A stretch of DNA of 64,000 bases from Fundicoccus ignavus (GCF_009659375.1 NZ_WJQT01000010.1:1-64000), one strand, 5' to 3'; numbered from the stretch's first letter, positions 37,606 to 48,781 are shown. Made by a program: numbers and translations. Notes: generated from the sequence alone by a model not told the origin.

Positions 37606-38402
37606 AAGAATTTATCAATGACTTGCACAATACCATCTTCATCATTACTAGCTGTGATGTAATCCGCTGCTTTTTTTAATGTTTCAGTAGCATTGCCCAT
37701 CGCAACACCTAATCCAGCAGTTTCAATCATTGTCAGATCATTGTTGCCATCACCACAAGCAATTGTTTGTGAAATATCAATACCTAAATGTTCACATAAT
37801 CGTTCTAAGGAACTACCTTTCGATGAAGCTTCATGCATGAACTCCAAGAAATAAGGTTTCGATGTGACTGCGTTTGTTTGCTTGCCATAACGTCCACCTA
37901 AATCTTGCTCCAGTTGTTTACAAATTGTTGGATCTCCCACCCCAATAAATTTTAGTTGAGGTTGTGTAATCGATTTAAAGTACGCTTCATCATATTCCCA
38001 CGGTAAGCCTGTTAATTCACCTTCAATATGGCTATATTCATTTTCACGATCTACCTTAATACCATCTTCAGTATATGCAATTACCGCTAAGTCATTGGCT
38101 TGTATAAAATCAATGACTTCTTGTTGCTCATCTACATCCATTCTTTGACTAAATATTTCAGTGCGACTAGCTACAGCACTGACAACCGCACCATTAAACG
38201 AAATAATATGTGAATTAAAATGGTTTAATTTCAACAAATCGGCAGTTTCAAACATAGATGCTGTTGGTCGACCACTTGCTAAAACCAAGTAATTCCCTGC
38301 TTCTTGAAACTCAATTAAACGTTTAAACGTTTTAGGCGAAATTTCGTGCTGACTGTTTAATAATGTATCATCAATATCTAATACAAGCATTTTATATGTC
38401 AT
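37602..38402 (-). CDS. HAD-superfamily Cof-type phosphatase
   Basis: 266 residues. HAD motif I is DIDDTLLN (first catalytic Asp at 9), motif II is in VLASGRPT, and motif IV is CGDGNNDLTMIETAG, with the large C2 cap of the Cof subfamily between. These enzymes remove phosphate from sugars, nucleotides or flavin and pyridoxal cofactors; the substrate cannot be read from sequence. The start is MTYKMLVLD, with a distant GGGG ribosome site; the internal ATG at codon 5 is an alternative. Confidence 0.88.
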   Translation of the reverse strand: MTYKMLVLDIDDTLLNSQHEISPKTFKRLIEFQEAGNYLVLASGRPTASMFETADLLKLNHFNSHIISFNGAVVSAVASRTEIFSQRMDVDEQQEVIDFIQANDLAVIAYTEDGIKVDRENEYSHIEGELTGLPWEYDEAYFKSITQPQLKFIGVGDPTICKQLEQDLGGRYGKQTNAVTSKPYFLEFMHEASSKGSSLERLCEHLGIDISQTIACGDGNNDLTMIETAGLGVAMGNATETLKKAADYITASNDEDGIVQVIDKFF

Positions 38403-38623
38403 TAATTTTTAGTCCCCTTTAAAATGTCTTATTTGTTATTATAGGCAACGTGAGCATATTTAGCAATTATCTATTAAAGTCAGAATACGAATTAATAAAG
38501 AGGTTGCCTGTTAAAACAATTAATTAGCTATTATGCCTATTCAAAAAACTATCGAGGCTTTCGTATCTGAGATTATTTCAGTATAATAGATACAAAGACA
38601 AGAGAAAAAGATTGAGGAATATT

Positions 38624-39562
38624 ATGACGGGAAGAGTACATATCATTTGCCATCGAGAATCTGGTGGTGGAAAAGGAAAGAAAGTATTATTTGAAGCTCA
38701 ACAAATTCTGACGGGTTTTAATGTCGATTATTTGACCTACTACACGGATTACGCCACGCATGCTTATTCATTAGCACAAAGTATCGTGATGCGCGGACAC
38801 AAACCTTACACACATAAATTATTAGTAATTGGTGGAGATGGAACGTTGCATGAAGTGGTGAATGCACTCCATCAAAGTAATTTGAATATCCCCCTTACCT
38901 ATATACCAGCAGGAACAGGTAACGACTTTAATCGCGCATGGCAGAATAATAAGTCTATTCGCGAAATTATCGAAACAATGATTTATGCACGAACAGCAGT
39001 AAAAATCCCCATCTTTACTTATGAGGAAAGTGTCACCCAGTCCTCTGGGGTCATATTAAATAGTATGGGCTTTGGCTTTGATGCTGAAACTAATTATGCG
39101 GCTTCAAGATTACCCTTTGGCAATTTCCTTAAAAAATTGGGCTTGGGTAGCTTGACCTATTTCTTTGCAATATTTACAACCTTAAACAAAATCAAAAGCT
39201 TTGATGTGGAATTACTAGTAGATAATAAACCGATTCAAATTCAAAATTGTAATCTATTATCTATTATGAACAACCCCTTTTTCGGTGGCGGCATTCGCTT
39301 GGATAATTTATGCGAACCTGACAAAGCTGAAATTTCCATTTTAGCTGTCCATGACATCACAGCTAAAGGTGTGATCGATTTGCTTCCACGCATCTTAGTA
39401 ACTCAAACTCAACATGAGTCGCCTTATACAAGTCGCTACACTGGGCAAAATATTCAAATCAGACTAAATAAGTCGATCCGAGGCCAAGTAGACGGCGAAG
39501 ATTTAACTTCAATTGAAGCTGATTTGACTTTAGGTCTAAGTGAATTTTATTTCTACCTTTAA
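38624..39562 (+). CDS. DagK/YegS-type lipid kinase
   Basis: 312 residues, DAGK catalytic domain family. ATP-binding GGDGTLHEVVNAL lies near 80 and IPAGTGNDFNRAW near 110. The C-terminal half is the beta-sandwich domain of the family. It likely phosphorylates diacylglycerol for lipid recycling; other lipid substrates are possible. The start is the ATG at 38624 behind GAGGAATATT, not the TTG four codons earlier. Confidence 0.88.
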   Translation: MTGRVHIICHRESGGGKGKKVLFEAQQILTGFNVDYLTYYTDYATHAYSLAQSIVMRGHKPYTHKLLVIGGDGTLHEVVNALHQSNLNIPLTYIPAGTGNDFNRAWQNNKSIREIIETMIYARTAVKIPIFTYEESVTQSSGVILNSMGFGFDAETNYAASRLPFGNFLKKLGLGSLTYFFAIFTTLNKIKSFDVELLVDNKPIQIQNCNLLSIMNNPFFGGGIRLDNLCEPDKAEISILAVHDITAKGVIDLLPRILVTQTQHESPYTSRYTGQNIQIRLNKSIRGQVDGEDLTSIEADLTLGLSEFYFYL

Positions 39563-39603
39563 TGCAAGAAGAGGCTTGTTATTGCGTGGTAGCTCGTTAA
39601 GCA

Positions 39604-39811
39604 ATCAGTATTGAGGATCTTTCTAAAAGGAATTATTCAATTGCGGCGCCTGTGCACGACGCCAGGGGAAGTCTGCTATCGCGATTAAGGTGCTCGTCCT
39701 CTTGCAACGGTTCAATAAAGAAAGCTGAAACAATTCATCCGAATTATGAAGGACCACCTCGATGTTTACAAACGCTTGGGGTATAATGGTGAGCAGATAG
39801 TTAGAGACTAG
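39604..39811 (+). pseudogene. possible remnant of an IclR-type regulator
   Basis: Translating with two frame changes gives RNYSIAAPVHDARG, then SAIAIKVLV, then LKQFIRIMKDHLDVYKRLGYNG. This resembles the C-terminal effector domain of IclR-family repressors (a C/S-I-A-x-P-V-x-D-x-x-G core and a final R/Q-LGY). No start or helix-turn-helix remains. This is a suggestion only; the sequence could also be unrelated intergenic DNA. Confidence 0.4.
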
Positions 39812-39840
39812 TTGGACTATATATATTGGATAAGTTTATA

Positions 39841-39878
39841 ATAGCCCCTGAACCCAGTCATGTGAGTTCGGGGCTATT
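39841..39878 (+). terminator. terminator downstream of the IclR-like remnant
   Basis: ATAGCCCC-GAAC and GTTCGGGGCTAT pair around a short loop and are followed by TTTGCTTTG on the plus strand. From here to 40294 I see only an imperfect palindrome (40230-40264, TAATGTG...CACATTA). Confidence 0.7.
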
Positions 39879-40294
39879 TGCTTTGTATTCAAAATGATGG
39901 TTGAAATAAAACTGCAATTAATAATCGCTCAACTGCTTTGGTTTGAATATATATTATCAAAATGAGTTAGGAGTACTCTGTAGTAACAAAGTTTGATTTT
40001 TCAACCAAGATTTTTCAGGAATTGTTAAGAAAATTAACTTTTCTATTATTAAATTACCTTATAGTGCTCTGAAATAGAATAACTTCTTTGGAAAAAGAAG
40101 CCAACTTTTTAAATTTTTTCGATAGGAAGCATTTTTTCCAAATTGCCGTTAGTAGGTAAATTTAAGAACATCTCCAATTCCTATCATTTTATTTACCAAC
40201 TCTATCACTTTCTTGATTCGCATGCATGCTAATGTGCTAACTCAGATTTTGAGTCGACACATTAGAACTAAATTCCTTCCATTCTATAAGAGAA

Positions 40295-40609
40295 CCTCGG
40301 ACGATTCCGAGGACTTTAAATTCCTTTTAGCAGTTTTAACTTGATTATATCGCTTTACTTTTGCTGGAATACTTAACGTAGCTCAGCGACTTGTTTTCCA
40401 AAGCGGTATCGATACAGATACTGGGCAATCGGCGTAGCTTGCTCTGACTATTAATAAAGAAAACGAAGTAGACAGAGCCTAGCCGATTGAGCTGGAAAAG
40501 CACGAACGTCAGTGAGGCTTTGAAAGCGACCACCGCCTTGGATAAACAATATGCTGAGAGTAGTACAAAGCTTGATAAATCTTATAAACCCTTATATTAC
40601 GAAAAAAAA
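40295..40609. repeat. dispersed intergenic repeat, full copy B
   Basis: About 315 bp. It opens with a CCTCGGA...TCCGAGG hairpin. The outer CAATCGGC/GCCGATTG stem encloses a copy-specific inner stem (GCTCTG at 40441-40446 with CAGAGC at 40473-40478). It ends at the recD2 terminator. Confidence 0.88.
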
Positions 40610-40629
40610 CTCTCAGCTTACGCCGAGAG
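40610..40629 (-). terminator. recD2 terminator
   Basis: CTCTCAGC-TTAC-GCCGAGAG hairpin. On the minus strand it is followed by TTTTTTTT, 9 bp past the recD2 stop. Confidence 0.85.
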
Positions 40630-40637
40630 GTGTGCTT

Positions 40638-43166
40638 TTATTTCATAAAGTCATAGGGAGATAAATTTTCCATGCCGATCATTGGATCAATTTCCCAAAT
40701 ATTTTCCATAGTTAAAATGGTTTTTTTAGGTAAATCTATTTCAATCATTGTTTCATTTTCAATTGCTTGATTTTCTAACAATTCACTAGATGCTACATCA
40801 TCCTCTAGAATTTTAGTTTCATTTGTGATTGATTCAGAATTAGTTATTTCTAATGATTCTTCAACTGGATTTGATTGTTCTAGTCTTTCAGTTGCTTTTG
40901 TTGAATTAGCTAAAACCAATCTTAAGGTGTCGCTTAAAAACGTTTGGCGTGGCGTCTGCTTCTGAGTCACAGCAAGGTTAAAACTTTGCGGGTTCCCCAC
41001 CATTACCAAACTTTTCTGCGCACGAGTAATCGCGGTATATAATAAATCTTTCCGCAACATACGTGAATAAGTATCTACCAAAGGTAATATCACAAGCGGA
41101 TACTCACTACCTTGTGATTTATGAATCGAACAACAGTAAGCTAATGTGACTTGATCTAGATCACTTTTTTTGTATATCAATTCCTTATCATCTTCAAAAC
41201 TAATCACAATTTCGTCCGAACGCGATTCAGTTTCTTTTCCAAAATATATCCCCTCAATTTTTCCAATATCTCCATTATATACGCCTTCTTCAGCGTTATT
41301 CACTAACTGTAAAACTTTGTCTCCCACACGTAGTTTTTTTTCAAAATGTATGATTTCTCTTTTTTTACTTGAAGGAGGATTCATCAATTCTTGCAACATC
41401 TGATTTAAGGCATTTATTCCAGCGGGACCTTTATACATGGGTGCCAATACTTGTAAGTTGTTCGCATCAAAACCTTTTTTGATTGCATTCCCAACAATTT
41501 GATGGACAACATCAGCTACTTGATTAGCTGAACACTGAATAAATGAACGGTCTGTTTGTTTTTCCAAGAAATTAGCTGGTAATTGCCCTTCACGTATTTC
41601 ATGGGCTAACTGAATAATGGAACTATCTTGTCCTTGTCGATATATTTTGGTAAGTGAAATGGTAGGAATTGCCGTTGATTCAATTAAATCACTAAAAACT
41701 TTACCTGGACCCACCGATGGCAACTGATCTTTATCACCTACGAAGACTACTTGGGTATGACTCGGAATCGATTGCATCAACCAATTCATTAACCAAGTAT
41801 CAACCATCGACATCTCATCTACAATTAAAAGATTGGCTTCTATTTGATTGGCATAAAATTCTTCCACTGAACTTTCACGTGTGTAGCCAATCAAACGGTG
41901 AATGGTAGAAGCATCTAGGCCTGTCATTTCTTGCATACGTTTAGCTGCTCGTCCTGTTGGAGCTGCTAGAGCGATTGGATCTAAGTCTGAATTCTTTTTA
42001 ACATCCTCAATTTGATAGTCATGAAGTAAAGCATGTAATTGAATAACGCCTTTAACCAGTGTCGTTTTCCCCGTTCCTGGTCCACCTGTTACAATCGACA
42101 TCGGCGAGGATATCGCCAATTTAAGAGCTTCACGTTGCGTTGCGTCATAACTGATACCGGTTATTTCAACGACTTCTTGAATTTTCTCATCAATTAAAGA
42201 TTCTTCAAATCGTTCAACCATTTCAGTAGATAAATATTGCTTAACACGCGCAACTATTCCGAATTCAGCTTGATAAAGACTCGGAACCATCAATCCTGAA
42301 TCAACTCGATACAGCATTTGGTCTAGAATTGTTTTATCCAATGCCTCTTGCATTAAATCTGTTTCAATTAATTGACGTCTACTACTTTCCAACAGTCTTT
42401 GGGCTTGTTGCAAGGCATCCTCTTCACTAACATACGTATCACCATTACTCATACAGGTTTCTGTAACTGCTGTTACAATCCCCGCTGCTAAACGTTCGAC
42501 TGCCAAGGCTTCAAAGCCTAATTGTTCAGCTAATTGGTCAGCTTTTTGAAATCCTATGCCTTCTACTTTTTCAATCAGTTCATAAGGATTTTCTTTAATT
42601 CTTTCAATAGCGTCACTACGATAAATGTTATAAATTTTTTCGGCAATTTTAGGTCCAAAGCCCCAGTCAGTTAATTGCATAATGACGCGTTCGGTTCCTT
42701 GATGTTGTAGTAAAGCATTACGTAAACTTGTGCGTTTCGCCTTAGTCATTCCTGTAATATTCTTCAAACTATTCTCATCTGTAATAATAACATCTATTGC
42801 ATTTAGCCCTAATTTTTCGACAATTCTTTGCGCTAATACTTTACCAATTCCTGAAAAACGGTCACTCGATAGATACTCTATCAAACCATTCTCACTCGTA
42901 GGTGCTTTTTGTTGATAGCGAGTAACTGTAAATTGTTCGCCATATTTCGGATGAGTTGTTAATTTACCGAAAAATTCATACGGAGTATCTAAGTGGATAG
43001 ACATAAATTGACCCGTACACACAATCTCATCACTAAGTAATAAACTCGTCTCATCAGAGTCAACTTGCACTAACATGACTTTATAAAAGTTTGAGGGGTT
43101 TTCAAAGAATATTGCTGAGACTTCACCAACGATGACTTCCTCAGCTTGTTGATTTCGTTCGATCAC
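40638..43166 (-). CDS. recD2: ATP-dependent RecD2-type DNA helicase
   Basis: 842 residues, SF1B 5'-3' helicase. The N-terminal OB-like and helix-hairpin-helix part (SDRFSGIGKVLAQRIVEKLG and further HhH repeats) is typical of RecD2 and absent from RecBCD RecD. Walker A is VTGGPGTGKTTLVKG, motif II is LLIVDEMSMVD, and the last motif is LLYTAITRAQKSLV. The start is GTG (MIERNQQ): GGAGGTG lies 5 bases upstream; the longer TTG-started frame would translate through that site. The last 90 residues are acidic and variable. It acts in replication-fork and mismatch-related repair. Confidence 0.92.
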   Translation of the reverse strand: MIERNQQAEEVIVGEVSAIFFENPSNFYKVMLVQVDSDETSLLLSDEIVCTGQFMSIHLDTPYEFFGKLTTHPKYGEQFTVTRYQQKAPTSENGLIEYLSSDRFSGIGKVLAQRIVEKLGLNAIDVIITDENSLKNITGMTKAKRTSLRNALLQHQGTERVIMQLTDWGFGPKIAEKIYNIYRSDAIERIKENPYELIEKVEGIGFQKADQLAEQLGFEALAVERLAAGIVTAVTETCMSNGDTYVSEEDALQQAQRLLESSRRQLIETDLMQEALDKTILDQMLYRVDSGLMVPSLYQAEFGIVARVKQYLSTEMVERFEESLIDEKIQEVVEITGISYDATQREALKLAISSPMSIVTGGPGTGKTTLVKGVIQLHALLHDYQIEDVKKNSDLDPIALAAPTGRAAKRMQEMTGLDASTIHRLIGYTRESSVEEFYANQIEANLLIVDEMSMVDTWLMNWLMQSIPSHTQVVFVGDKDQLPSVGPGKVFSDLIESTAIPTISLTKIYRQGQDSSIIQLAHEIREGQLPANFLEKQTDRSFIQCSANQVADVVHQIVGNAIKKGFDANNLQVLAPMYKGPAGINALNQMLQELMNPPSSKKREIIHFEKKLRVGDKVLQLVNNAEEGVYNGDIGKIEGIYFGKETESRSDEIVISFEDDKELIYKKSDLDQVTLAYCCSIHKSQGSEYPLVILPLVDTYSRMLRKDLLYTAITRAQKSLVMVGNPQSFNLAVTQKQTPRQTFLSDTLRLVLANSTKATERLEQSNPVEESLEITNSESITNETKILEDDVASSELLENQAIENETMIEIDLPKKTILTMENIWEIDPMIGMENLSPYDFMK

Positions 43167-43291
43167 TTCCACCTCCATTTTTGCTAAATTCAATTATAGC
43201 ATATCACCAATTAACCTGAAACATTTAGACAAAATCGAAATCTATGGCATAATATAAAAACAAAGTTTTTTTATATAAAGGAGGATCAGTT

Positions 43292-43678
43292 ATGTTTACG
43301 CAGCCTAACCCCGATGAAATAACTGAGCTGATGGATACTCAGATTAATTTATGTGTACAAGTGCTTCCAAAATTTCTGAAAGATAGTTCGCAATACTCTT
43401 TATTAATTAATCGTATTGAAGCACTCAATATTGCAAAAGCAGTACTTCTAAACGATGAAAATCATATCAAGTATAGTAAAGAACAATTAACTACAAGTTT
43501 GGAGCAAGTTACAACACTACTTACTAAATCCGAGAAAGCCGTCGTAAGATTTAAACCTGGCCACCCCGCTCATGTTCAATTAACCAAAACAATTAAAGTT
43601 CTAAAATTAGCTGAATCTAAAATTAAAAACGCCACTGAACATCGTATAACTAGTATTTTCAAACATCATAAACAATGA
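43292..43678 (+). CDS. conserved small protein of unknown function
   Basis: 128 residues, soluble and largely helical, with a basic, His-rich C-terminus (HRITSIFKHHKQ). No motif I recognise and no membrane segment. The ATG follows AAAGGAGG, and TAGACA / CATAAT at 16-bp spacing upstream may be the promoter. It is divergent from recD2 and convergent with mnmA. Confidence 0.7.
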   Translation: MFTQPNPDEITELMDTQINLCVQVLPKFLKDSSQYSLLINRIEALNIAKAVLLNDENHIKYSKEQLTTSLEQVTTLLTKSEKAVVRFKPGHPAHVQLTKTIKVLKLAESKIKNATEHRITSIFKHHKQ

Positions 43679-43691
43679 CTCTAATCAAATA

Positions 43692-43734
43692 AATAACCTA
43701 GCCTAAGAAGTTTAAGTTCTTAGACTAGGTTATT
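43692..43734. terminator. bidirectional terminator
   Basis: AATAACCTAG-CTAAGAA and TTCTTAG-CTAGGTTATT pair around a 7-base loop between convergent genes. Confidence 0.85.
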
Positions 43735-43744
43735 TGAGAATAAA

Positions 43745-44884
<1,140 letters not shown>

Positions 44885-44908
44885 TTAATACTTACGGTTA
44901 ACATTTGA

Positions 44909-44961
44909 AAAACGAACAGTCTAAACCAGCTTAAGCACTCTGATTTAGCATTGTCCGTTTT
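44909..44961 (-). terminator. hairpin between DUF1831 and mnmA
   Basis: AAAACGGACA and TGTTCGTTTT arms plus an inner TAAATC/GGTTTA stem; a T-run follows on the minus strand. It may uncouple mnmA from nifS. Confidence 0.65.
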
Positions 44962-44975
44962 CCGTTAAACTCACA

Positions 44976-45314
44976 CTATTTCACTTCTAATAAGACGCTT
45001 CTATCAACGAAACCATCAAAAATAAAGTTGATTTTTTCTAAAACCATTGCATTGTTTTCCAATTTAGTCACATCAACTGCCGATAATCCTTTATTGTTAA
45101 CTGTTGAAATTTTCACGCCAGTCAATTCTTTATCTACAGTTACTTTTAAAACTAAACCGTTACGGTGCTCAGTATCTAATGAGCGTTTATATTGGAAATT
45201 GCCACCTTTTGTTTCAGAAAAACCATTATCTCTTAGAGTATACGGTTTACATTCAGGGCTAACACTAAATGTTCTGTCGAATCCTTTTAAAACTGCTGTT
45301 TTTGCAAATGCCAT
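44976..45314 (-). CDS. DUF1831 family protein
   Basis: 112 residues, matching DUF1831 of Lactobacillales (MAFAKTAVLKGFDRTFSVSPECKPYTLRDNGF...). The function is unknown. It is nearly always next to a cysteine desulfurase and mnmA, as here: it begins 5 bp after nifS, so it is likely a partner in sulfur transfer. One cysteine (residue 22) is present. Confidence 0.85.
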   Translation of the reverse strand: MAFAKTAVLKGFDRTFSVSPECKPYTLRDNGFSETKGGNFQYKRSLDTEHRNGLVLKVTVDKELTGVKISTVNNKGLSAVDVTKLENNAMVLEKINFIFDGFVDRSVLLEVK

Positions 45315-45319
45315 TTAAA

Positions 45320-46465
45320 TCATTTCCTCTCAATAAACTTTTTAATTTGAATAATAAATTTATCAATATCCGCCTTTGTTGATTCCTTACCAAAAGAAAG
45401 TCTAATGCTTTGGCTCCAACGTTCTGGTGTTTCTGGATAATATGCTTTAAGTATTTTGCTATCAGTAAGACTACCTGCTGAACAAGCACTCCCTGCTGAA
45501 ATGTAAATCCCAGCTAAGTCCATTAAAATTAATAACTGACTGGCCATAAGGTCTTTTAACCAAATATTGTGGATATAAGGCACCTTGGCTTTGGGATTAC
45601 CATTTCTTTCAAAGACAATCTGATGCTGATTGAATTGATCATATAGATAATTCTGTAAATCATTGTGATGTTCGAGAATACTATTTTTTTCTTCCGCTAG
45701 CAGCTCTAACGCTCTAACCATCCCAAGAACATAAGGAACATTTTCAGTTCCGGAGCGTTTATTTGCTTCTTGCCCTCCACCGAAAATTAGAGGAGTAAGT
45801 TTCATTTGTTTATCCCAAGGTTGATAGACCATAAAGCCAATTCCTTTAGGAGCATAAAACTTATGACCAGACCCAACAAAACTTGTACACGCTAATTCAG
45901 AATAATCCCAATCTAAGTGTCCTAAAGCTTGGACTGCATCAACATGAAACCATAATGATTTCTCTCGAGCTAATTCTCCTAGTTCAAAGACTGGTAGAAT
46001 TGAACCTACTTCATTATTGACTGCCATTGCTATCCAACCAATTGTTTGGTCTTTAGTTGCTTTTACAAAGGCTGCGGCAGTCACTTCTCCATCTGAATTA
46101 GGGTGTATATACGTTATTTCAAAGCCTTCTTGTTCAAGAAAGACAAGTGTTTCCATAACTGACGGATGCTCAATCGCACTCACGATAATGTGGTTTCCTT
46201 TGCCTAACTTGCGAGCTAATTCAGCTTGTGAACGAATCGCCCAATTATTACTTTCGGTTGCCCCACTCGTAAAGAATATATCGTGTTCACTTACATTTAA
46301 TAAATTGGCTAGGCTTTTTCTAGCTTGTGTTAATAAATATTTAGTTGACTTACCGATTCGATAAGTACTGGAAGGATTGCCAAATGACTCGATTAATGCT
46401 TCTTGAATCGTCTGGACAACTTCATCTCTTACCGGGGTTGTCGCTGCATAATCTAAATATATCAT
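45320..46465 (-). CDS. NifS/IscS-type cysteine desulfurase
   Basis: 381 residues, class V PLP enzyme. The PLP lysine is in GSGHKFYAPKGIGF, the cofactor-contacting His in the VDAVQALGH segment, and the active-site Cys in SAGSACSAGSLTDS. It provides sulfur from cysteine. Position ahead of DUF1831 and mnmA suggests a main role in tRNA thiolation rather than Fe-S assembly; there is no iscU/sufU next to it. AGGAGG precedes the ATG. Confidence 0.92.
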   Translation of the reverse strand: MIYLDYAATTPVRDEVVQTIQEALIESFGNPSSTYRIGKSTKYLLTQARKSLANLLNVSEHDIFFTSGATESNNWAIRSQAELARKLGKGNHIIVSAIEHPSVMETLVFLEQEGFEITYIHPNSDGEVTAAAFVKATKDQTIGWIAMAVNNEVGSILPVFELGELAREKSLWFHVDAVQALGHLDWDYSELACTSFVGSGHKFYAPKGIGFMVYQPWDKQMKLTPLIFGGGQEANKRSGTENVPYVLGMVRALELLAEEKNSILEHHNDLQNYLYDQFNQHQIVFERNGNPKAKVPYIHNIWLKDLMASQLLILMDLAGIYISAGSACSAGSLTDSKILKAYYPETPERWSQSIRLSFGKESTKADIDKFIIQIKKFIERK

Positions 46466-46795
46466 TTAAATCCTCCTTTATTACATAATCACACTGATAT
46501 ATTATACATGATTTACTTATAATTGTATCTAAACTTTTCCTAAAATAATTCAATTTTAAGATTTCAAAAATCTAACTCATTCATTATAACATTCATTTGA
46601 ACAACTTGAAAGACATAAATGATATTTTAAAAAAAAGAGTGATCAATGAGTGAATCTTATCCATTCAATCGTTAGATTCGTTTATTGCTTACACAATTAA
46701 AGTGTTATGAACGAAAATCAATTACCTATACTGGTATTTGTAGATTTGGGTAACGACGCCTTTAGCAAGTGCTGTCTGATTTATCTATTTCAAAA

Positions 46796-46815
46796 AAGCT
46801 CCTATATAGGAGCTT
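46796..46815 (-). terminator. terminator after the 115-residue gene
   Basis: AAGCTCCTATATAGGAGCTT is a perfect 20-base palindrome. On the minus strand it is followed by TTTT. Bases 46466-46795 (upstream of nifS) hold no gene I can support. Confidence 0.7.
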
Positions 46816-46825
46816 AGTTTCAAGA

Positions 46826-47173
46826 TTATTGCTTTCTTACAAGTTTGATGGTTAAGCGTTGGCCTTCAAATTTACCTTCTACTTCATCAATCGCTTCACC
46901 CAATAAACTATAATCATCATGATAATGAGTATGACTTCCTAACAAAGCATTGTAATATTCATCAATATCAATCTGACGGGGTAAAGACAAATCTTTCATT
47001 AATGATTTAAACGATTTAGGTTCCTCTTCAATATCACCAGCTATGGTGATTGTTAAAGCCTTTGAATTAAATTCTACATTGATATCAAAATTACAGATAC
47101 CATTATCAAAATAATAACCAGCTAATTCCTTCAAGATACGTTTTGCTTTATCTTGCTCGTCAATTATTTTCAT
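46826..47173 (-). CDS. unknown protein downstream of DUF1576
   Basis: 115 residues, acidic, mixed alpha/beta, with no signal peptide or membrane helix. The centre has a HTHYHDD stretch (about 82-88) that could bind metal. I do not recognise the family. It starts 22 bp after the DUF1576 gene and is followed by a terminator, so the two probably form one operon. Confidence 0.6.
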   Translation of the reverse strand: MKIIDEQDKAKRILKELAGYYFDNGICNFDINVEFNSKALTITIAGDIEEEPKSFKSLMKDLSLPRQIDIDEYYNALLGSHTHYHDDYSLLGEAIDEVEGKFEGQRLTIKLVRKQ

Positions 47174-47195
47174 TTATAAGACTCCTTTAAAATAA

Positions 47196-48404
47196 TCACT
47201 TACGAACCCATGAATCAGGTAATAATTCCAAAAGTGGAACTAAAAATGCTGCTACAAAGCCGCTAGAAAACCCATTATTGTATAAGTTCATACCTAAGTG
47301 TAGCACAAAAACGCTATTAACTAAATGATAATGCAAGAATCCAGCTAGAATCCCATACACAAATCCAAATTGCCCCGCAATTGGTGCTAAACTCGTGCCG
47401 AATAATAGTGGTAGTAAAAACGTTTGGGATTGAAAATCTCCCCCACTTAATAAGATTGCTAAAGCAACTCCTACCGCAATCGGAAGAGCGTTACGTGGAT
47501 GCTTACCAAATGCACTAAAGGCAATTACAGAGATTAATCCTCCAATTACCGATCCATTGATTGGAAAATTAGTTAATAAAATTAAAGCCAAATAAATACT
47601 ACCATTTAAAAACATGTTCATCGCTGATACACCATAACCAAAACGTGTGACGAAATCCGCTGGTACACGCCCTGCACTATCGATTAAACGCGAGTATTCT
47701 TCCCGATAATGCGGCGTGCTTTTATGACCAACTACCGCCAGAACTATTAACAGCATTAAAATCAACATAACATATATTAAAGCATAAGTGTGTGCATGAT
47801 CACTTATATAAGTCACTGCTTTAACTTCATAATTCAACATAGGAAAGAAAAGGACTGCGAACATCGCAATGATACCTGCAGTGAATCCAAAGTTATAAAG
47901 TGTAAAACCTTGGTGAAATTTAATCATATGTTCCGCTAATGGGACCGCAATAAAACCAATTGTAATTGCAAATACCATGGCAAGCATGAACGATTTGAAA
48001 CTGAAGCCATTATTAAATAAAATAAACGAAACAATGGGTCCATTAGAGGCAGAGAATAAACAAATTGAAGCATTTCGAGAAAAATTTTGCTCTGTATATC
48101 TTACATAGAGCCAAATTCCAAAAATAATCGGTAAAAAATTTAAAGGATGTGAGCCGAAAAACGCATGTCCAACAAATATCCCGATAGCCGCTATTTGTAA
48201 ACCATTATAACGGAATGTTTCACGCTCTTTCATAAGTAAAAAAGCAATCAAAAAATGAAAACTCACATTTAAAAATGTCGCAGAAATACCTCCAATTTCA
48301 AAAAAATCGTGCATCAAATATGTTTGATGCGTTAACAATCTCCAATAATCTGACAGCATACTTGAGACATCCGGCATAAATAGCGCATATATTAATGTGG
48401 CCAC
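47196..48404 (-). CDS. DUF1576 integral membrane protein
   Basis: 402 residues from the GTG, with about ten membrane helices and the DUF1576 look (HAFFGSHPLNFLPIIFGIWLYVRY; GTSLAPIAGQFGFVYGILAGFLHYHLV). Function unknown. The start is uncertain: the same frame stays open for about 25 further codons (to 48479) and would complete the first membrane helix, but it has no ordinary start codon. An ATG with AAGGGAG nearby (48473-48475) is in a different frame. A frameshift or a rare start codon is possible. Confidence 0.78.
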   Translation of the reverse strand: MATLIYALFMPDVSSMLSDYWRLLTHQTYLMHDFFEIGGISATFLNVSFHFLIAFLLMKERETFRYNGLQIAAIGIFVGHAFFGSHPLNFLPIIFGIWLYVRYTEQNFSRNASICLFSASNGPIVSFILFNNGFSFKSFMLAMVFAITIGFIAVPLAEHMIKFHQGFTLYNFGFTAGIIAMFAVLFFPMLNYEVKAVTYISDHAHTYALIYVMLILMLLIVLAVVGHKSTPHYREEYSRLIDSAGRVPADFVTRFGYGVSAMNMFLNGSIYLALILLTNFPINGSVIGGLISVIAFSAFGKHPRNALPIAVGVALAILLSGGDFQSQTFLLPLLFGTSLAPIAGQFGFVYGILAGFLHYHLVNSVFVLHLGMNLYNNGFSSGFVAAFLVPLLELLPDSWVRK

Positions 48405-48719
48405 ACTTAACAGTAAGATTAAGTATTTCCTAAACCAAGCATCAATGCTAAATTCTTTCGTTTGTCCGATAACATTCTCTCCCTTCTATTGAATAACTTA
48501 GGCATGCACCTATATAAAATTGCATTAAATTTAATACACATTATTCTACAAAAATATTTATTATATTACATTATACTTTATTCTGTATTTGAAATACAGA
48601 TTTTTATTGAAATTTAGTATTTTTAAAGCTTGTACTGATTTCATAGAACGTTTACTTTTTTATCAAAATAATTTTATTTACACTTAATTTATCATAGTGT
48701 TCTAAATTCTTTAAGCGAT

Positions 48720-48748
48720 TTGTTTTAATAAGATTTCTTTAGTATTAT
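48720..48748 (+). promoter_or_regulatory. possible rarA promoter
   Basis: TTGTTT (48720-48725) and TATTAT (48743-48748) at 17-bp spacing, 33 bases before the TTG start. Confidence 0.45.
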
Positions 48749-48781
48749 GTGATTACATATTTGAAACTTGGAGGTGTAAAA

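Noticed and set aside
40230-40264. Imperfect palindrome TAATGTG...CACATTA
   Set aside because: Interrupted stems and no T-run; not enough to call an operator or terminator.
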